NCBI GenBank assembly: GCA_024167805.1
Contig: CP099988.1
Coordinates: 1,434,001-1,498,000 of the forward strand
DNA: 64,000 nucleotides
Source: Methanobacterium sp. ERen5
GTDB taxonomy: Archaea > Methanobacteriota > Methanobacteria > Methanobacteriales > Methanobacteriaceae
Direction of reading: 5' to 3'
Each line of letters begins with the position of its first letter. Position 1 is the stretch's first letter. A model generated the notes under the pieces. The model did not search any database. It saw only the letters and a list, made by a program, of their open reading frames with translations, and had not been told where the DNA came from. Of this stretch, positions 9,730 through 23,658 are shown piece after piece. A program made the translations under genes and the position numbers.

Positions 9730-9931
9730 ATGAAATTGTGGGTTATGGAAAATTTTGCCTATTTCCTTAACAAAATATCTAATAAAATCCAAAGGGTTAT
9801 AAAGGGGAAGAGTACTATAGGGAATGGTGTACTCATCACGGTACCAAACTTTATATCCTGAATTCTAAAATGAAATCAAGGTGTTAAATAAACAAGGGTA
9901 ACCTTATAAATAATTGGGACATAACCCAAAA

Positions 9932-9939
9932 CTATTTAA
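9932..9939 (+). promoter_or_regulatory. TATA box candidate for the tRNA-Thr/Pro/Tyr group
   Basis: CTATTTAA is centred about 29 bases before tRNA-Thr, with an A-rich stretch just upstream. That spacing fits archaeal TATA-directed initiation at or near the mature 5' end. A second AT-rich block, TTATAAATA, lies near 9903-9911. Confidence 0.4.
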
Positions 9940-9959
9940 GTTAATATTCCATATACCTA

Positions 9960-10038
<79 letters not shown>

Positions 10039-10074
10039 CTAAGCCAGTTTTAAAACGGCTTGATAATCATTCAA

Positions 10075-10152
<78 letters not shown>

Positions 10153-10159
10153 CCATTAT

Positions 10160-10233
10160 CCCGCCTTAGCTCAATTTGGCAGAGCATCGGACTGTAGATC
10201 CGAGGGTTGCTGGTTCAAGTCCGGCAGGCGGGA
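10160..10233 (+). tRNA. tRNA-Tyr (GTA)
   Basis: The acceptor stem is CCCGCCT with AGGCGGG, including the C1-G72 pair characteristic of archaeal tRNA-Tyr. The anticodon loop CTGTAGA gives GTA. No intron is seen. Confidence 0.95.
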
Positions 10234-10350
10234 TTTTGTTACATAGTAACTTATCCCTTGAAATATTCCCATTGATGGGGAAGTAACATACAAAAGTTTA
10301 TATACTAGCAAACTTAAGTTTGTTTAGCGATAACTATATATAGTGGTGTA

Positions 10351-10360
10351 GGTATAATTT
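10351..10360 (+). promoter_or_regulatory. TATA box candidate for tRNA-Asp/Lys and possibly the rpo operon
   Basis: GGTATAATTT is centred about 29 bases before tRNA-Asp, the expected TATA distance. A second strong TATA-like stretch, ACTATATATA, lies at 10333-10342, and a third, TTTATATACT, near 10296. Which one is used cannot be told from sequence. Confidence 0.4.
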
Positions 10361-10384
10361 CTTATACTCTCATTCTATGGAGCT

Positions 10385-10456
10385 GCCCTGGTGGTGTAGG
10401 GGCTATCATGCAGGCCTGTCGAGCCTGCGACTCGGGTTCAAATCCCGGCCAGGGCG
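10385..10456 (+). tRNA. tRNA-Asp (GTC)
   Basis: The acceptor stem is GCCCTGG with CCAGGGC and the anticodon loop CTGTCGA gives GTC. It lies 5 bases before tRNA-Lys, so both come from one precursor. Confidence 0.95.
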
Positions 10457-10461
10457 TTTTA

Positions 10462-10539
<78 letters not shown>

Positions 10540-10563
10540 TAATTTTTAACTGGAGGATAAATT

Positions 10564-10797
10564 GTGAAAAAAGATATTTTAAAACACAAATTGGTTCCAG
10601 ATCATACTATTTTGTCCGATACAGAAGCTAAGAAAGTAGTGAAAAACTTGAAGGTTCATCCTGAACAGCTACCCAAGATAAAGGCAGACGATCCCGTTGC
10701 CAAAGCTATTGAAGCTAAGCCTGGAGATATTCTACAGATAACTAGAAAGAGCCATACTGCTGGAAAATTCGTTACGTATCGATTGGTACTGGAATAG
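10564..10797 (+). CDS. rpoH: DNA-directed RNA polymerase subunit H (Rpo5)
   Basis: This 77-residue protein matches archaeal RpoH, the homologue of the C-terminal domain of eukaryotic Rpb5. Visible features are HKLVPDH near the N-terminus and the conserved C-terminal ITRKSHTAGKFVTYRLV. It starts with GTG after GGAGG. As in other Methanobacteriales it precedes rpoB2-rpoB1-rpoA1-rpoA2. It binds the jaw of the polymerase near downstream DNA. Confidence 0.94.
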   Translation: MKKDILKHKLVPDHTILSDTEAKKVVKNLKVHPEQLPKIKADDPVAKAIEAKPGDILQITRKSHTAGKFVTYRLVLE

Positions 10798-10823
10798 TTG
10801 GTATTGGAGTTAAAGAAACTGTA

Positions 10824-10873
10824 AATTGTTTTTTGGAGGAATTTAAATCGAATTGTTTTTTGGAGGAATTTAA
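10824..10873 (+). repeat. 23-base tandem duplication of the rpoB2 ribosome-binding region
   Basis: AATTGTTTTTTGGAGGAATT followed by TAA occurs at 10824-10846 and again at 10851-10873, separated by four bases. Each copy holds a GGAGG Shine-Dalgarno site, but only the second is followed by an ATG (10873). The identity of the copies suggests a recent duplication or selection for two ribosome sites. Confidence 0.9.
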
Positions 10874-12375
10874 TGGTAAAAAATGCATGGAAACTGGTTG
10901 ATGCATTTTTTGATGAATACAACTTGGTAGACCACCACATCAAATCCTACAACGACTTTGTCAATCATAGAATACAAGATATAATCGATATAACAGAGCC
11001 AATTGTTCTTGAACAAGGTGAATACACTATTAAGACAGGGAATGTAGAGATCAAAAAGCCTTTCATTAAAGAAGCAGACGGATCAAACAGTAAAATTTTC
11101 CCTACCGAAGCAAGACTAAGAAACCTGACATACTCTGCACACATGTATCTTGAAATGGCATTGACCAAAAAAGGTGATGAAGAACAGGAAATGGAGAATG
11201 TTTACATCGGTGAACTACCAGTGATGTTGAAATCAAATATTTGTCATCTCAATGGTTTGAGTGAAGAGGAAATAGATGATGTTGGCGAAGATCCTCAGGA
11301 TCCCGGAGGCTACTTCATAGTTAATGGTTCAGAAAGAGCCATTGTTACAATGGAAGAGATCGCACCCAACAAGATCATCCTCGAAAGGATTGGTGAATTA
11401 GAAGATAGGCGTGCAAGAGCCATTGTCACTTCGATAAAAAGTGGATTTAGAGCCCGTATCACCCTAGAATACAGAAAACCTCGTAAAAAGGGTGTATTTT
11501 TAAGAATATCTTTCCCATATGTGCCTGGAGAAATACCATTGGTCGTACTTTTAAGGGCCCTTGGATTTGAAACTGATCAAGATCTCATCACCAGCGTATC
11601 AGATGAAAACGACGTACAGTTCCTTCTCATCGATGATATACAGACCTCTGAAATAATGACCCAGTACGATGCAATAAAGTACATCGGAAACAGGGTTGCT
11701 AAGGGCATGACCGAGGAGTACAGAATTAAAAGGGCTGAAGATGTTATAGATAAATATCTACTGCCACACATAGGTGTTGATCCAAGTCAAAGAGCCGAAA
11801 AAGCAACTTATCTGGCTGAAATGACTGAAATGCTCCTTCAAGTAATTTTTGAAACAAGAGAACCTCATGATAAGGACCACTACGCCAACAAGAGGCTGAG
11901 GGTATCAGGAGATCTGATGGAGGACCTTTTCAGAGTAGCTTTCACCAGTTTAACAAGGGATATGACTTACCAGCTCGAGAGAAGCTTGGCCAGAGGTAAA
12001 GAACCATCTGTAAAACAAGCTGTTCGTTCTGATGTTCTGACAGAGAACATTAAACATGCCATAGCCACCGGAAATTGGGTTGGTGGGCGTGCAGGTGTAA
12101 GCCAACTATTGGACAGAACAAGTTACATGGGAACATTATCACACCTGAAAAGGGTTGTATCCCCATTAAGCAGAAGTCAACCTCACTTTGAAGCTCGTGA
12201 TTTGCACCCGACACAGTTCGGTAAGATATGCCCAAACGAAACACCAGAGGGTCCAAACTGTGGACTGGTTAAGAACCTTGCAATATTATCAAAAATATCC
12301 GAAGGTTCAGATCCAGAGGAACTTGAAGAAATAATCAAAAAAATGGGAGTTATAAAGCCTGTACAAACTTTATAA
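10873..12375 (+). CDS. rpoB2: DNA-directed RNA polymerase subunit B'' (Rpo2N)
   Basis: The 500-residue protein corresponds to the N-terminal half of a full-length archaeal B subunit: protrusion, lobe and fork. Motifs include GGYFIVNGSERAI, then RRVVSPLSRSQPHFEARDLHPTQ-type sequence near the C-terminus and CPNETPEGPNCGL. The split into B'' and B' is a known natural feature of methanogens and is not a frameshift: both parts have normal length and 90 bases lie between them. The ATG follows the second of two duplicated GGAGG sites. Confidence 0.95.
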   Translation: MVKNAWKLVDAFFDEYNLVDHHIKSYNDFVNHRIQDIIDITEPIVLEQGEYTIKTGNVEIKKPFIKEADGSNSKIFPTEARLRNLTYSAHMYLEMALTKKGDEEQEMENVYIGELPVMLKSNICHLNGLSEEEIDDVGEDPQDPGGYFIVNGSERAIVTMEEIAPNKIILERIGELEDRRARAIVTSIKSGFRARITLEYRKPRKKGVFLRISFPYVPGEIPLVVLLRALGFETDQDLITSVSDENDVQFLLIDDIQTSEIMTQYDAIKYIGNRVAKGMTEEYRIKRAEDVIDKYLLPHIGVDPSQRAEKATYLAEMTEMLLQVIFETREPHDKDHYANKRLRVSGDLMEDLFRVAFTSLTRDMTYQLERSLARGKEPSVKQAVRSDVLTENIKHAIATGNWVGGRAGVSQLLDRTSYMGTLSHLKRVVSPLSRSQPHFEARDLHPTQFGKICPNETPEGPNCGLVKNLAILSKISEGSDPEELEEIIKKMGVIKPVQTL

Positions 12376-12465
12376 AACCACATATCCAAAGGATAATTCT
12401 TATAGAGCTTTGTTTCACACGTTAAAGTGGGTATCAAACTCTAAAATCCTTATGGGGGCAAACTC

Positions 12466-14277
12466 GTGAAAAAATCCAAGATATATATTAACGGCAAAAT
12501 CATCGGGACAAGTGATGATCCAGAAGACTTTGTTAGGTCCATGCGGGAAAAACGAAGAACTGGTGAAGTATCTCCCGAAATGAACATAACCTATTATGAT
12601 GAAACAGATGAAATTTTTCTATTCACTGATCCAGGCCGAACCAGAAGGCCACTCATAATAGTTGAAAATGGAGAGTCCAAACTCACAGAAGAAACCATTC
12701 AATTGATTGAAGATGGTGAATTAGATTGGGATGGTCTTATCAACCAGGGAATAATTGAATACATGGATGCAGAGGAAGAAGAAAACTCCTACATTGCAAT
12801 GTTTCCAGAGGACATAACTGAGAATCATAGCCATCTGGAGATAGATCCCTCCACAATGTTGGGAATCTGTGCAGGTATTATTCCATTTGCAAACCACAAC
12901 TCCTCTCCAAGGAACACCATGGAAGCAGGAATGACCAAACAAGCACTTGGTCTTTACGTATCAAATTACAACATGAGAACTGATACACGTGCTCATTTAT
13001 TACATCATCCACAAGTACCACTGGTTAAAACCAAAAGTATGGATGCAACCAAGTACGATAAACGTCCTTCAGGACAGAACTTCGTTGTTGCAGTTATGTC
13101 GTACGAAGGATACAACATGGAAGATGCACTAATTTTAAACAAAGCATCCATCGAAAGGGGTCTTGCAAGATCTTCATTTTTCAGGTCCTACGAAGCTTCA
13201 GAACGACGTTACCCTGGTGGACAGGAAGACAAGTTCGAAGTTCCAGAAAATATTGTGAGGGGCTACAGATCAGAGGAAGTTTACAGACATCTTGATGAAG
13301 ACGGAATAGTCAACCCCGAAGTTGAGGTCAAATCTGGAGATGTTCTCATAGGTAAAACATCACCTCCAAGATTCCTTGAAGAAATAGACGAATTTGGAAC
13401 AGTTGCAGAGAGAAGAAGAGAAACATCTGTAACAGTGAGACACGGTGAACACGGTGTTGTTGATGCAGTTCTTTTGACTGAAACAGTTGAAGGCAGTAAA
13501 CTGGCTAAGATAAGGGTCAGGGATCAGAGACAACCTGAGTTTGGAGACAAATTCGCATCAAGGCACGGTCAGAAGGGAGTTGTTGGACTCATAGTTTCCC
13601 AGGAAAACATGCCATTTACAGAAGTTGGAGTCGTACCAGACCTAATAATAAATCCACACGCAATTCCTTCAAGGATGTCTGTGGGTCAAGTTATAGAGAT
13701 GCTTGCAGGTAAAGCCGGAACCATGGAAGGTAAACGGATGGACGGTACTCCATTTGGAGGTAAACAGGAAGCAGAAATCATGGAACTACTCAAACAGAAT
13801 GGTTTCGAAACTGCTGGTCGTGAATCTCTGTACAATGGAATAACTGGCGAAAGAATTGAAGCTGAAATATTTGTTGGAGTAGCTTTCTACCAGAAACTGC
13901 ACCACATGACAGCAGACAAAGTTTATGCAAGATCCAGAGGCCCTGTACAGGTTTTAACAAGGCAACCTACAGAAGGTAGGGCAAGAGAAGGTGGATTAAG
14001 ATTTGGTGAGATGGAAAGGGATTGTCTCATTGCACATGGTGCGGCATTAGCTTTAAAAGAAAGGCTATTAGATGAATCTGATAAGTATGAAGCCCTTGTA
14101 TGCCAAGATTGTGGTATGATAGCCATATACGACAGAATACGAGATAAAAAATTCTGTGCAATTTGTGGAGAATCAGAAACTTTCCCAGTTGAGATTTCAT
14201 ACGCATTCAAACTTTTACTCGACGAACTAAAGAGCCTGTGTATATTCCCTAAATTGGTTCTTGAGGACAAAGCATAG
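12466..14277 (+). CDS. rpoB1: DNA-directed RNA polymerase subunit B' (Rpo2C)
   Basis: The 603-residue protein is the catalytic C-terminal half of the B subunit. It carries [33 protein letters not shown] in the hybrid-binding domain and a C-terminal zinc-binding clamp with CQDCG and CAICG around residues 545-570. It starts with GTG after GGGGGCAAACTC. It sits between rpoB2 and rpoA1. Length matches the B' of Methanothermobacter. Confidence 0.95.
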   Translation: MKKSKIYINGKIIGTSDDPEDFVRSMREKRRTGEVSPEMNITYYDETDEIFLFTDPGRTRRPLIIVENGESKLTEETIQLIEDGELDWDGLINQGIIEYMDAEEEENSYIAMFPEDITENHSHLEIDPSTMLGICAGIIPFANHNSSPRNTMEAGMTKQALGLYVSNYNMRTDTRAHLLHHPQVPLVKTKSMDATKYDKRPSGQNFVVAVMSYEGYNMEDALILNKASIERGLARSSFFRSYEASERRYPGGQEDKFEVPENIVRGYRSEEVYRHLDEDGIVNPEVEVKSGDVLIGKTSPPRFLEEIDEFGTVAERRRETSVTVRHGEHGVVDAVLLTETVEGSKLAKIRVRDQRQPEFGDKFASRHGQKGVVGLIVSQENMPFTEVGVVPDLIINPHAIPSRMSVGQVIEMLAGKAGTMEGKRMDGTPFGGKQEAEIMELLKQNGFETAGRESLYNGITGERIEAEIFVGVAFYQKLHHMTADKVYARSRGPVQVLTRQPTEGRAREGGLRFGEMERDCLIAHGAALALKERLLDESDKYEALVCQDCGMIAIYDRIRDKKFCAICGESETFPVEISYAFKLLLDELKSLCIFPKLVLEDKA

Positions 14278-14341
14278 GGTGAATAAAAAGCTGATTTGAG
14301 GCTGTTCAGCTACGTGAAGCAAATAATATTTTAAGGAGAGA

Positions 14342-16962
<2,621 letters not shown>

Positions 16963-17030
16963 AATCCCCAAATAAATGATCTCCAAAATTTTTTTTGAGA
17001 ATCATTATGGGAACATGATCAGGTGGTTTT

Positions 17031-18184
17031 GTGGATATTGAAAAGGTAGAAAAGGTTGTTAAGAAAAAAGAACCAAGTTTCCTGAAAAACTTATTCAGGA
17101 GATAGCAGAGGCAGCCGAAAGACACAACTTAGATGACAAGGAGTTGGACGAACTTGTCAAGGAAATTAAAAAGGCAAACCAGCGTGCAGGTGTGGAGAAT
17201 GGGGAAGCTGTGGGTACTGTGGCAGCTCAGTCTGTTGGAGAACCAGGTACACAGATGACTATGCGTACTTTTCACTATGCAGGGGTTGCAGAACTTAACG
17301 TTACATTGGGACTTCCGCGTCTCATTGAAATTGTTGATGCGAGAAAGAAAATATCAACACCAACAATGGGAATATATTTCGATGAGGAGTACAGTGCAGA
17401 CGAAGAATTCGTGAGGAGAATTGCTAATCGTATTGGTAAAATTATTCTTAACGATATTTTAAAGGATTTCAATGTGAATTACGCCAATATGAATCTGTCC
17501 ATCGAGATCGACGAAGAAAAGATTGCAGATAAAAGACTTGATTACGATGAGATCATAGCCAAGATAGAAAAAGCTTTTAAGAAGGTAGATATAGATAAGA
17601 ACCTACTCAGTTTTGAACCTACGATTTCTGATCCTAAACATGCAATTCGAGAATTAAGACTTTTAGCCGATAAGGTCCGCGATCTCCAGATAAGTGGTGT
17701 AAAGAATATTGGAAAGGTCGTTATCAGGAAAGAAGGTCCAGAATGGGCTATACATACTGAAGGATCAAACCTTGGAGCAGTCCTCAAAATGGAGGGCGTC
17801 AATAAAACAAGAACAAGCACTAACGACATACACGAAGTAGAGAAGGTTCTAGGAGTAGAGGCTGCACGAAATGCTATCATACATGAAGCACAGAGTACAA
17901 TGGAAGAACAAGGACTTACAGTTGATGTAAGACACATTATGCTAGTTGCAGATATGATGACTGCCGATGGTAAAGTTAAGTCCATTGGAAGACATGGTAT
18001 TAGTGGTGAAAAAGCCAGTGTTCTTGCGAGGGCTTCTTTTGAAGAAACTGGTAAACATCTATTAAGAGCCAGTATACGTGGAGAAGTAGATCACTTGACT
18101 GGTATAATTGAGAACATAATTATTGGACAACCAATACCACTGGGAACAGGGTCTGTTGGTGTCGTTATGAAAGACAAGAAATAG
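17031..18184 (+). CDS. rpoA2: DNA-directed RNA polymerase subunit A'' (Rpo1C), frameshifted near the 5' end
   Basis: A GTG at 17031, preceded by AGGTGGT, opens a frame reading [16 protein letters not shown], which soon stops. Adding one C at 17081-17082 continues it as [16 protein letters not shown] and on into the long downstream frame. The reconstructed protein is about 384 residues. It holds [20 protein letters not shown], a hallmark of the A'' clamp and bridge region. It lies 68 bases after the reconstructed rpoA1. The frame break is probably a sequencing error. Confidence 0.88.
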
Positions 18185-18194
18185 GAGGCAGTAG

Positions 18195-18491
18195 ATGGAT
18201 ATAGATAGAGGAATTCGAGTTGCTGTAGATACAGGTAATGTCACACTAGGATCTGATAAATCAATTCAAGAGCTTAAACTTGGAAAGGGTAAGCTAGTTA
18301 TAATTGCCCGCAACTGTCCTGAGGATATCAGGGAAGATGTGGAACAATACTCAAAATTATCAGATATTACCGTGTACACCTACGATGGTACAAGTGTTGA
18401 TCTAGGATCAGTATGTGGTAAACCATTCACAGTTGCAACATTAATTATTCAGGATCCTGGTGACTCAACAATATTAGAGATCATGGGGTAG
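18195..18491 (+). CDS. rpl30e: ribosomal protein L30e
   Basis: This 98-residue protein is the archaeal L30e, an RNA-binding L7Ae-like fold. It contains LGSDKSIQELKLGKGKLVIIARNCP and VYTYDGTSVDLGSVCGKPF in the expected positions. It starts 10 bases after rpoA2 behind AGGAGGC and precedes nusA by 5 bases, the usual archaeal order. Confidence 0.93.
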   Translation: MDIDRGIRVAVDTGNVTLGSDKSIQELKLGKGKLVIIARNCPEDIREDVEQYSKLSDITVYTYDGTSVDLGSVCGKPFTVATLIIQDPGDSTILEIMG

Positions 18492-18496
18492 TTTTT

Positions 18497-18928
18497 GTGA
18501 CAGTTAAATTTTCAACCAACGAAATAAGATACATAGCTCTGTTTGAAAGTATGACAGGGGCCATGGTAAAAGATCTTTTAGTTGATGAAGAAAATGGCAA
18601 ATTAACTTTTCTTGTAAAAAAGGGAGATATGGGACTTGCCATTGGAAAAAGAGGAAGTACTGTAACCAAAGTTCAGAAAACAGTGGATAAAGGGGTTGAG
18701 GTAATAGAACACTCAGACGATCCAGTCGAGTTTATCACCAATTTAATGGCTCCTGCTAAGTTAAGAAGCATTAGAATTCTTCAAAAAGAAAATGGAGAAA
18801 AAATTGCCACAATTGAAGCTGATTCAAGGAACAAACGAACTGCTATTGGTAAGGCTGGTCAAAATATTGAAAGGGCTAGACTGTTGGCCAAGAGGCAGCA
18901 CAATATAAATAACATTATAATAAAATAA
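18497..18928 (+). CDS. nusA: NusA-like transcription termination factor, KH domains
   Basis: This 143-residue protein is the short archaeal NusA, containing only the two KH domains. GLAIGKRGSTVTKVQK marks the first GXXG loop and TAIGKAGQNIERARLLAKRQ the second. It lacks the N-terminal polymerase-binding domain of bacterial NusA, as is normal in archaea. It starts with GTG. It probably binds nascent RNA during elongation; its exact role in archaea is not settled. Confidence 0.92.
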   Translation: MTVKFSTNEIRYIALFESMTGAMVKDLLVDEENGKLTFLVKKGDMGLAIGKRGSTVTKVQKTVDKGVEVIEHSDDPVEFITNLMAPAKLRSIRILQKENGEKIATIEADSRNKRTAIGKAGQNIERARLLAKRQHNINNIIIK

Positions 18929-19077
18929 CAGAAGAACGAAGAAAAACAGATTCAAATTCATATTGTTCAAATAATAAATTATTACTCGTGACTTCGAATG
19001 TAACTATTATTAAATAATTCAATTGAATAAATCTGATAACTTTGATTAAATGGTAATTTTACAAGGAGGAATTTCAT

Positions 19078-19503
19078 TTGCCGGGACTTTTCGCAGCAAA
19101 AAAGCTTAAAAAGAATAGACAGAACTTCAGATGGAAGGATGTTGAATATAAAAGGAAAGCTTTAAGATTAGACGTTAAAGCAGATCCATTAGAAGGCGCT
19201 CCTCAAGCTAGGGGAATCGTTATTGAAAAGGTTGGTGTGGAAGCAAAACAGCCAAACTCCGCCATAAGGAAATGTGTACGTGTACAACTTATAAAAAATG
19301 GTAAACAATTAACAGCCTTCGCTCCTGGTGATGGTGCGATCGGATTCATCGATGAACACGATGAAGTCATGATCGAGGGAATCGGAGGACCTTCAGGAAG
19401 GTCTATGGGCGATATACCTGGAGTAAGATGGAAGGTTACAAAAGTTAACAACGTATCTTTACAACAGATGGTTATTGGTAAGATTGAAAAACCAGTAAGA
19501 TAA
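19078..19503 (+). CDS. rps12: ribosomal protein S12 (uS12)
   Basis: The 141-residue protein carries [20 protein letters not shown] and the decoding-site segment [20 protein letters not shown]. It starts with TTG, behind a strong AGGAGG at 19063-19068. It heads the rps12-rps7-fusA-tuf-rps10 ('str'-type) part of the cluster; the 149 bases before it hold no gene and probably a promoter. Confidence 0.94.
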   Translation: MPGLFAAKKLKKNRQNFRWKDVEYKRKALRLDVKADPLEGAPQARGIVIEKVGVEAKQPNSAIRKCVRVQLIKNGKQLTAFAPGDGAIGFIDEHDEVMIEGIGGPSGRSMGDIPGVRWKVTKVNNVSLQQMVIGKIEKPVR

Positions 19504-19518
19504 AAGTGAGGTAATTTA

Positions 19519-20082
19519 ATGAGTTTTAAGGTTTTTGATAAATGGGAATTAGAAGAGGTGAAGGTGGAAGACTTAGGTCTTGTAAATTACATCTGCATCG
19601 ACGAAATTCTGGTTCCGCACACCTTGGGAAGGCATGTTAAAAGACAGTTCGCAAAATCGAAGGTTTCCATTGTTGAAAGGCTCATGAACAAGATCATGAG
19701 AACCCAGAGAAATTCCGGTAAAAAGAACAAGTCCTACAACATAGTTAAAGGAGCACTGGACATCATAAATAAGAGGTCCAAACAGAACCCTGTACAAGTT
19801 TTAGTTAAGGCAGTTGAAAACACAGCTCCAAGGGAAGAAACAACCAGAATTAAGTATGGTGGAATTGGATACCAAGTAGCTGTTGATATAGCACCTCAAA
19901 GAAGGGTGGATTTGGCTGTTGGGTTCTTAACAAGAGGGGCTCTACAATCTTCATTCAAAAGGAAACGATCTGTAGAAGAATGTCTTGCCGACGAACTTCT
20001 TTACGCTGCAGAGTACGATACAAGAAGCTTTGCAATTGGTAAGAAGGAAGAAAAAGAAAGGATTGCAAGATCTGCCCACTAA
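19519..20082 (+). CDS. rps7: ribosomal protein S7 (uS7)
   Basis: This 187-residue protein has the archaeal uS7 core, with LMNKIMRTQRNSGKKN, VKAVENTAPREETTRIKYGG and the C-terminal LADELLYAAEYDTRSFA. It nucleates assembly of the 30S head by binding 16S rRNA. It begins 15 bases after rps12 behind a GAGGT site and ends 30 bases before fusA. Confidence 0.95.
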   Translation: MSFKVFDKWELEEVKVEDLGLVNYICIDEILVPHTLGRHVKRQFAKSKVSIVERLMNKIMRTQRNSGKKNKSYNIVKGALDIINKRSKQNPVQVLVKAVENTAPREETTRIKYGGIGYQVAVDIAPQRRVDLAVGFLTRGALQSSFKRKRSVEECLADELLYAAEYDTRSFAIGKKEEKERIARSAH

Positions 20083-20112
20083 GTTTAATGATTATAAATA
20101 TAGGTGATTTTG

Positions 20113-22305
20113 GTGAGTAGACGTACTAAAATGATTAATAAGATTAAGGAACTGATGTACACTCCTAAATATATTAGGAACATCGGTATTGTGGCACACA
20201 TTGACCACGGTAAAACCACACTTTCAGATAACCTACTTGCAGGTGCAGGTATGATATCTTCGGAACTTGCTGGAGATCAGCGGTTTCTGGATTTTGATGA
20301 ACAGGAACAAGCAAGAGGTATCACCATTGATGCTGCAAACGTTTCAATGGTTCACAAGTACAAGGATGAAGATTACCTTATAAACCTTATAGACACACCT
20401 GGTCACGTTGATTTTGGTGGAGATGTTACAAGGGCAATGAGGGCGGTTGATGGTGCAGTTGTAGTTGTCTGTGCAGTTGAAGGTATCATGCCCCAGACAG
20501 AAACTGTGTTAAGACAGGCTCTTAAGGAAAATGTTCGTCCGGTACTTTTCATAAACAAAGTGGATCGTCTAATAAACGAGCTTAAACTCGAAGGAGACGA
20601 ATTACAAAACAGGTTCCTCAAGATCATAGCAAGCGCAAACAAGCTCATAAAGAACATGGCTCCTGAAGAGTTCAAAAAAGAATGGCTTGCACGTGTAGAT
20701 GATGGAAGTGTAGCATTTGGTTCAGCATATCACAACTGGGCTATAAACGTGCCTATGATGCAGAAAACAGGTATAACATTTAATGATATACGTGAAGCAT
20801 GTAGGGATGACAAACAAAAGGATCTAGCAGATAAAGTTCCTATACATGATGTACTACTTGGTATGGTTGTGGATCATCTTCCAAGTCCTGATATATCCCA
20901 GAGATACAGGGTTCCAAGCATCTGGAATGGAGATATAGAATCTGTCGAAGGACAGGGTATGATCAACACAGACCCTGACTCACCACTCGCAGTGATGATC
21001 ACAAACGTGAGTATTGATAAACACGCTGGTGAAATTGCAACCGGTAGGGTTTACGGTGGAACCATTGAGAAAGGAACCGAAATATTTTTCGTAGGTTCTC
21101 ATGGTAAAGCCAGAACTCAACAGGTAGGAGTGTATATGGGGCCAGAACGTATCAACACTGATAAGGTTCCTGCAGGAAACATAGTTGCAATAACCGGTGC
21201 AAGAAATGCAATGGCTGGTGAAACAGTTACAAATTACGGTACCAAAATCGCTCCATTCGAGGGTATTGAACACATTTCTGAACCTGTGGTTACTGTTGCT
21301 GTTGAAGCCAAAAACACCAAAGACCTTCCAAAACTCATAGAAGTTTTAAGACAGGTTGGTAAGGAAGACCCTACTGTGAGGGTTGAGATCAACGAAGAAA
21401 CAGGAGAACACCTCATATCCGGTATGGGAGAACTTCACCTCGAGATCATAACCTACCGTATCAATGAAAAAGGTGTAGAAATAGAAACTTCAGCTCCTAT
21501 CGTTGTTTACAGGGAAACTATTGGTGGAAAAGCAACAAACGTCGAAGGAAAATCACCGAACAAACACAACAGATACTACTTGGACATAGAACCTCTTTCA
21601 GATGAAATGTTCAAAGCCATCCAAGAGGGTACCATTAAAGAAGGTCGTGTTAAGGGTAAAGAAAACGCTGCAACATTTGCAGAATATGGACTTACCAAGG
21701 ACGAATCCAAGAAGGTGTGGGATGTTTACAAGAGATCTGTATTTATCAACATGACTCGTGGTATTCAGTACCTGGATGAGATCAAAGAACTTCTACTTGA
21801 AGGATTTGAAAGTGCACTTGATGATGGCCCAATAGCTAGGGAAAAGGTTATGGGACTTAAAATATCACTCAAAGACGCTAAAATTCACGAAGATGCAGTT
21901 CACAGAGGTCCTGCTCAGGTATTGCCTGCAATAAGGAAGGCGGTTTACGGCTCAATTATGTTGGCTCAACCAATGTTAATGGAACCTATACAAAAAGTAT
22001 TTATCAACGTTCCACAAGACTATATGGGTGCAGCAACTAGGGAAATCCAGAACAGGAGAGGACAGATCGTAGACATGTCACAAGAAGGAGACATGGCAAC
22101 AATCGAATCAACCGTTCCCGTAGCTGAAATGTTTGGATTTGCAGGAGACATAAGATCTGCTGCTGAAGGCCGATGTCTCTGGTCAACTGAAAGTGCAGGC
22201 TTTGTAAGATTGCCTAACGAACTTCAGAAAACCATCATAAAAGAGATCAGACAGAGGAAAGGATTAAACCCAGAACCTTACGGACCAGATCATTACATAG
22301 GCTGA
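20113..22305 (+). CDS. fusA: elongation factor 2
   Basis: The protein has about 730 residues. G1 is [10 protein letters not shown]3 is [10 protein letters not shown] and G4 is FINKVDR. The domain IV tip has [11 protein letters not shown], which holds the histidine converted to diphthamide. It drives GTP-dependent translocation. I chose GTG at 20113, giving MSRRTKM, because AGGTGAT at 20102-20108 is placed for it; the GTG at 20104 lies inside that site. Full-length, no break. Confidence 0.95.
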   Translation: MSRRTKMINKIKELMYTPKYIRNIGIVAHIDHGKTTLSDNLLAGAGMISSELAGDQRFLDFDEQEQARGITIDAANVSMVHKYKDEDYLINLIDTPGHVDFGGDVTRAMRAVDGAVVVVCAVEGIMPQTETVLRQALKENVRPVLFINKVDRLINELKLEGDELQNRFLKIIASANKLIKNMAPEEFKKEWLARVDDGSVAFGSAYHNWAINVPMMQKTGITFNDIREACRDDKQKDLADKVPIHDVLLGMVVDHLPSPDISQRYRVPSIWNGDIESVEGQGMINTDPDSPLAVMITNVSIDKHAGEIATGRVYGGTIEKGTEIFFVGSHGKARTQQVGVYMGPERINTDKVPAGNIVAITGARNAMAGETVTNYGTKIAPFEGIEHISEPVVTVAVEAKNTKDLPKLIEVLRQVGKEDPTVRVEINEETGEHLISGMGELHLEIITYRINEKGVEIETSAPIVVYRETIGGKATNVEGKSPNKHNRYYLDIEPLSDEMFKAIQEGTIKEGRVKGKENAATFAEYGLTKDESKKVWDVYKRSVFINMTRGIQYLDEIKELLLEGFESALDDGPIAREKVMGLKISLKDAKIHEDAVHRGPAQVLPAIRKAVYGSIMLAQPMLMEPIQKVFINVPQDYMGAATREIQNRRGQIVDMSQEGDMATIESTVPVAEMFGFAGDIRSAAEGRCLWSTESAGFVRLPNELQKTIIKEIRQRKGLNPEPYGPDHYIG

Positions 22306-22357
22306 TCAGAGTATAAATCTAATAAATTTACACAAATGTTAAATGGAGGAATATTTT

Positions 22358-23599
22358 ATGGCTAAACAAAAAGAACATATGAACTTAGCGTTTATTGGAC
22401 ACGTAGACCATGGAAAATCAACACTTGTAGGACACATCTTATTACAGTCAGGAGCTATCGCTGAACAGCAGCTCTCAGACGGTGAGAACAAGTTCAGATT
22501 CGTCATGGACAAGCTTCAAGAAGAAAGAGAAAGAGGAGTTACAATCGACCTTGCTCACGCAAAATTCGAAACTCCAAAATACGAATTCACAATTGTGGAC
22601 TGTCCCGGTCACAGGGATTTCGTTAAAAACATGATCACAGGTGCATCCCAAGCAGATGCAGCTGTATTAGTAGTTGCAATTGACGACGGTGTAATGCCTC
22701 AGACTAAGGAACACGCTTTCCTTGCAAGAACACTCGGTATCAACCAGTTAATCATTGCAATCAACAAAATGGACCTTGTTAAATACGATGAAGCAAAATT
22801 CAACGAACTCAAAGAAGAAGTATCTGCTTTAATTAAAACAGTTGCTTACAAACCAAGCGATATCCACTTCATACCAATTTCCGCTTTCCAGGGTGACAAC
22901 ATCACCAAGAAATCCGAAAACACACCATGGTACAAAGGACCAGCCCTTGTTGAATCATTAGCAGAACTCAAAGCACCTGAAAAACCAACACAATTACCTT
23001 TAAGGGTACCTATTCAGGATGTTTACTCCATCACTGGTGTGGGAACAGTACCAGTGGGAAGGGTAGAAACTGGAATAATGAAAAAGGGTGACAACGTTAT
23101 ATTCGAACCTCCAGGATCCAGTGGAGAAGTTAAAACCATCGAGATGCACCACGAAATGCTTGACCAAGCAGAACCTGGTGACAACGTAGGTTTCAACGTG
23201 AGAGGTGTAGGTAAAAACGATATCAGAAGGGGAGATGTAGCTGGACACACAAGCAATGCTCCAACAGTTGCAAAGGAATTCACAGCTCAGATAGTTGTTT
23301 TACAGCACCCTGGAGTTATCACCGTTGGATACACACCTGTATTCCACTGTCACACAGCACAGGTTGCATGTACCTTCATGGAACTACAGAAAAAGTTAGA
23401 CCCAGCAACAGGTCAGACAAAAGAAGAAAACCCAGATTTCCTTAAAACAGGTGACGCAGCATTTGTTGTAGTCAGACCTACAAAACCTATGGTTATCGAA
23501 AAGATTAAAGAAATTCCTCACATGGGAAGATTCGCCATAAGGGATATGGGACAGACAGTTGCAGCTGGAATGTGTATTGACATTGTACCAGCTAAATAA
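22358..23599 (+). CDS. tuf: elongation factor 1-alpha
   Basis: The 413-residue GTPase has GHVDHGKST (G1), [11 protein letters not shown] (G3) and NKMD (G4), followed by two beta-barrel domains. It delivers aminoacyl-tRNA to the ribosome. The ATG at 22358 is preferred over the one at 22343 because GGAGG at 22344-22348 would overlap the latter. AGTATAAATC about 45 bases upstream of the start may be an internal promoter, fitting the high demand for this protein. Confidence 0.95.
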   Translation: MAKQKEHMNLAFIGHVDHGKSTLVGHILLQSGAIAEQQLSDGENKFRFVMDKLQEERERGVTIDLAHAKFETPKYEFTIVDCPGHRDFVKNMITGASQADAAVLVVAIDDGVMPQTKEHAFLARTLGINQLIIAINKMDLVKYDEAKFNELKEEVSALIKTVAYKPSDIHFIPISAFQGDNITKKSENTPWYKGPALVESLAELKAPEKPTQLPLRVPIQDVYSITGVGTVPVGRVETGIMKKGDNVIFEPPGSSGEVKTIEMHHEMLDQAEPGDNVGFNVRGVGKNDIRRGDVAGHTSNAPTVAKEFTAQIVVLQHPGVITVGYTPVFHCHTAQVACTFMELQKKLDPATGQTKEENPDFLKTGDAAFVVVRPTKPMVIEKIKEIPHMGRFAIRDMGQTVAAGMCIDIVPAK

Positions 23600-23615
23600 T
23601 TAAGAAACTATAACT

Positions 23616-23639
23616 GAAGGTGATTTAAACCTTCTTTTT
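23616..23639 (+). terminator. hairpin plus T-run between tuf and rps10
   Basis: GAAGGT and ACCTTC form a perfect 6-bp stem around a 7-base loop, followed directly by five T. This is the classic shape of an intrinsic terminator. Since rps10 follows on the same strand it may only attenuate transcription. Confidence 0.5.
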
Positions 23640-23658
23640 ATTTTTATGGAGGATTGGA

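Noticed and set aside
12376..12465. Possible frameshift splitting RNA polymerase subunit B
   Set aside because: The B''/B' split is natural in methanogens; both halves have normal ends and lengths, and no frame joins them across the gap.
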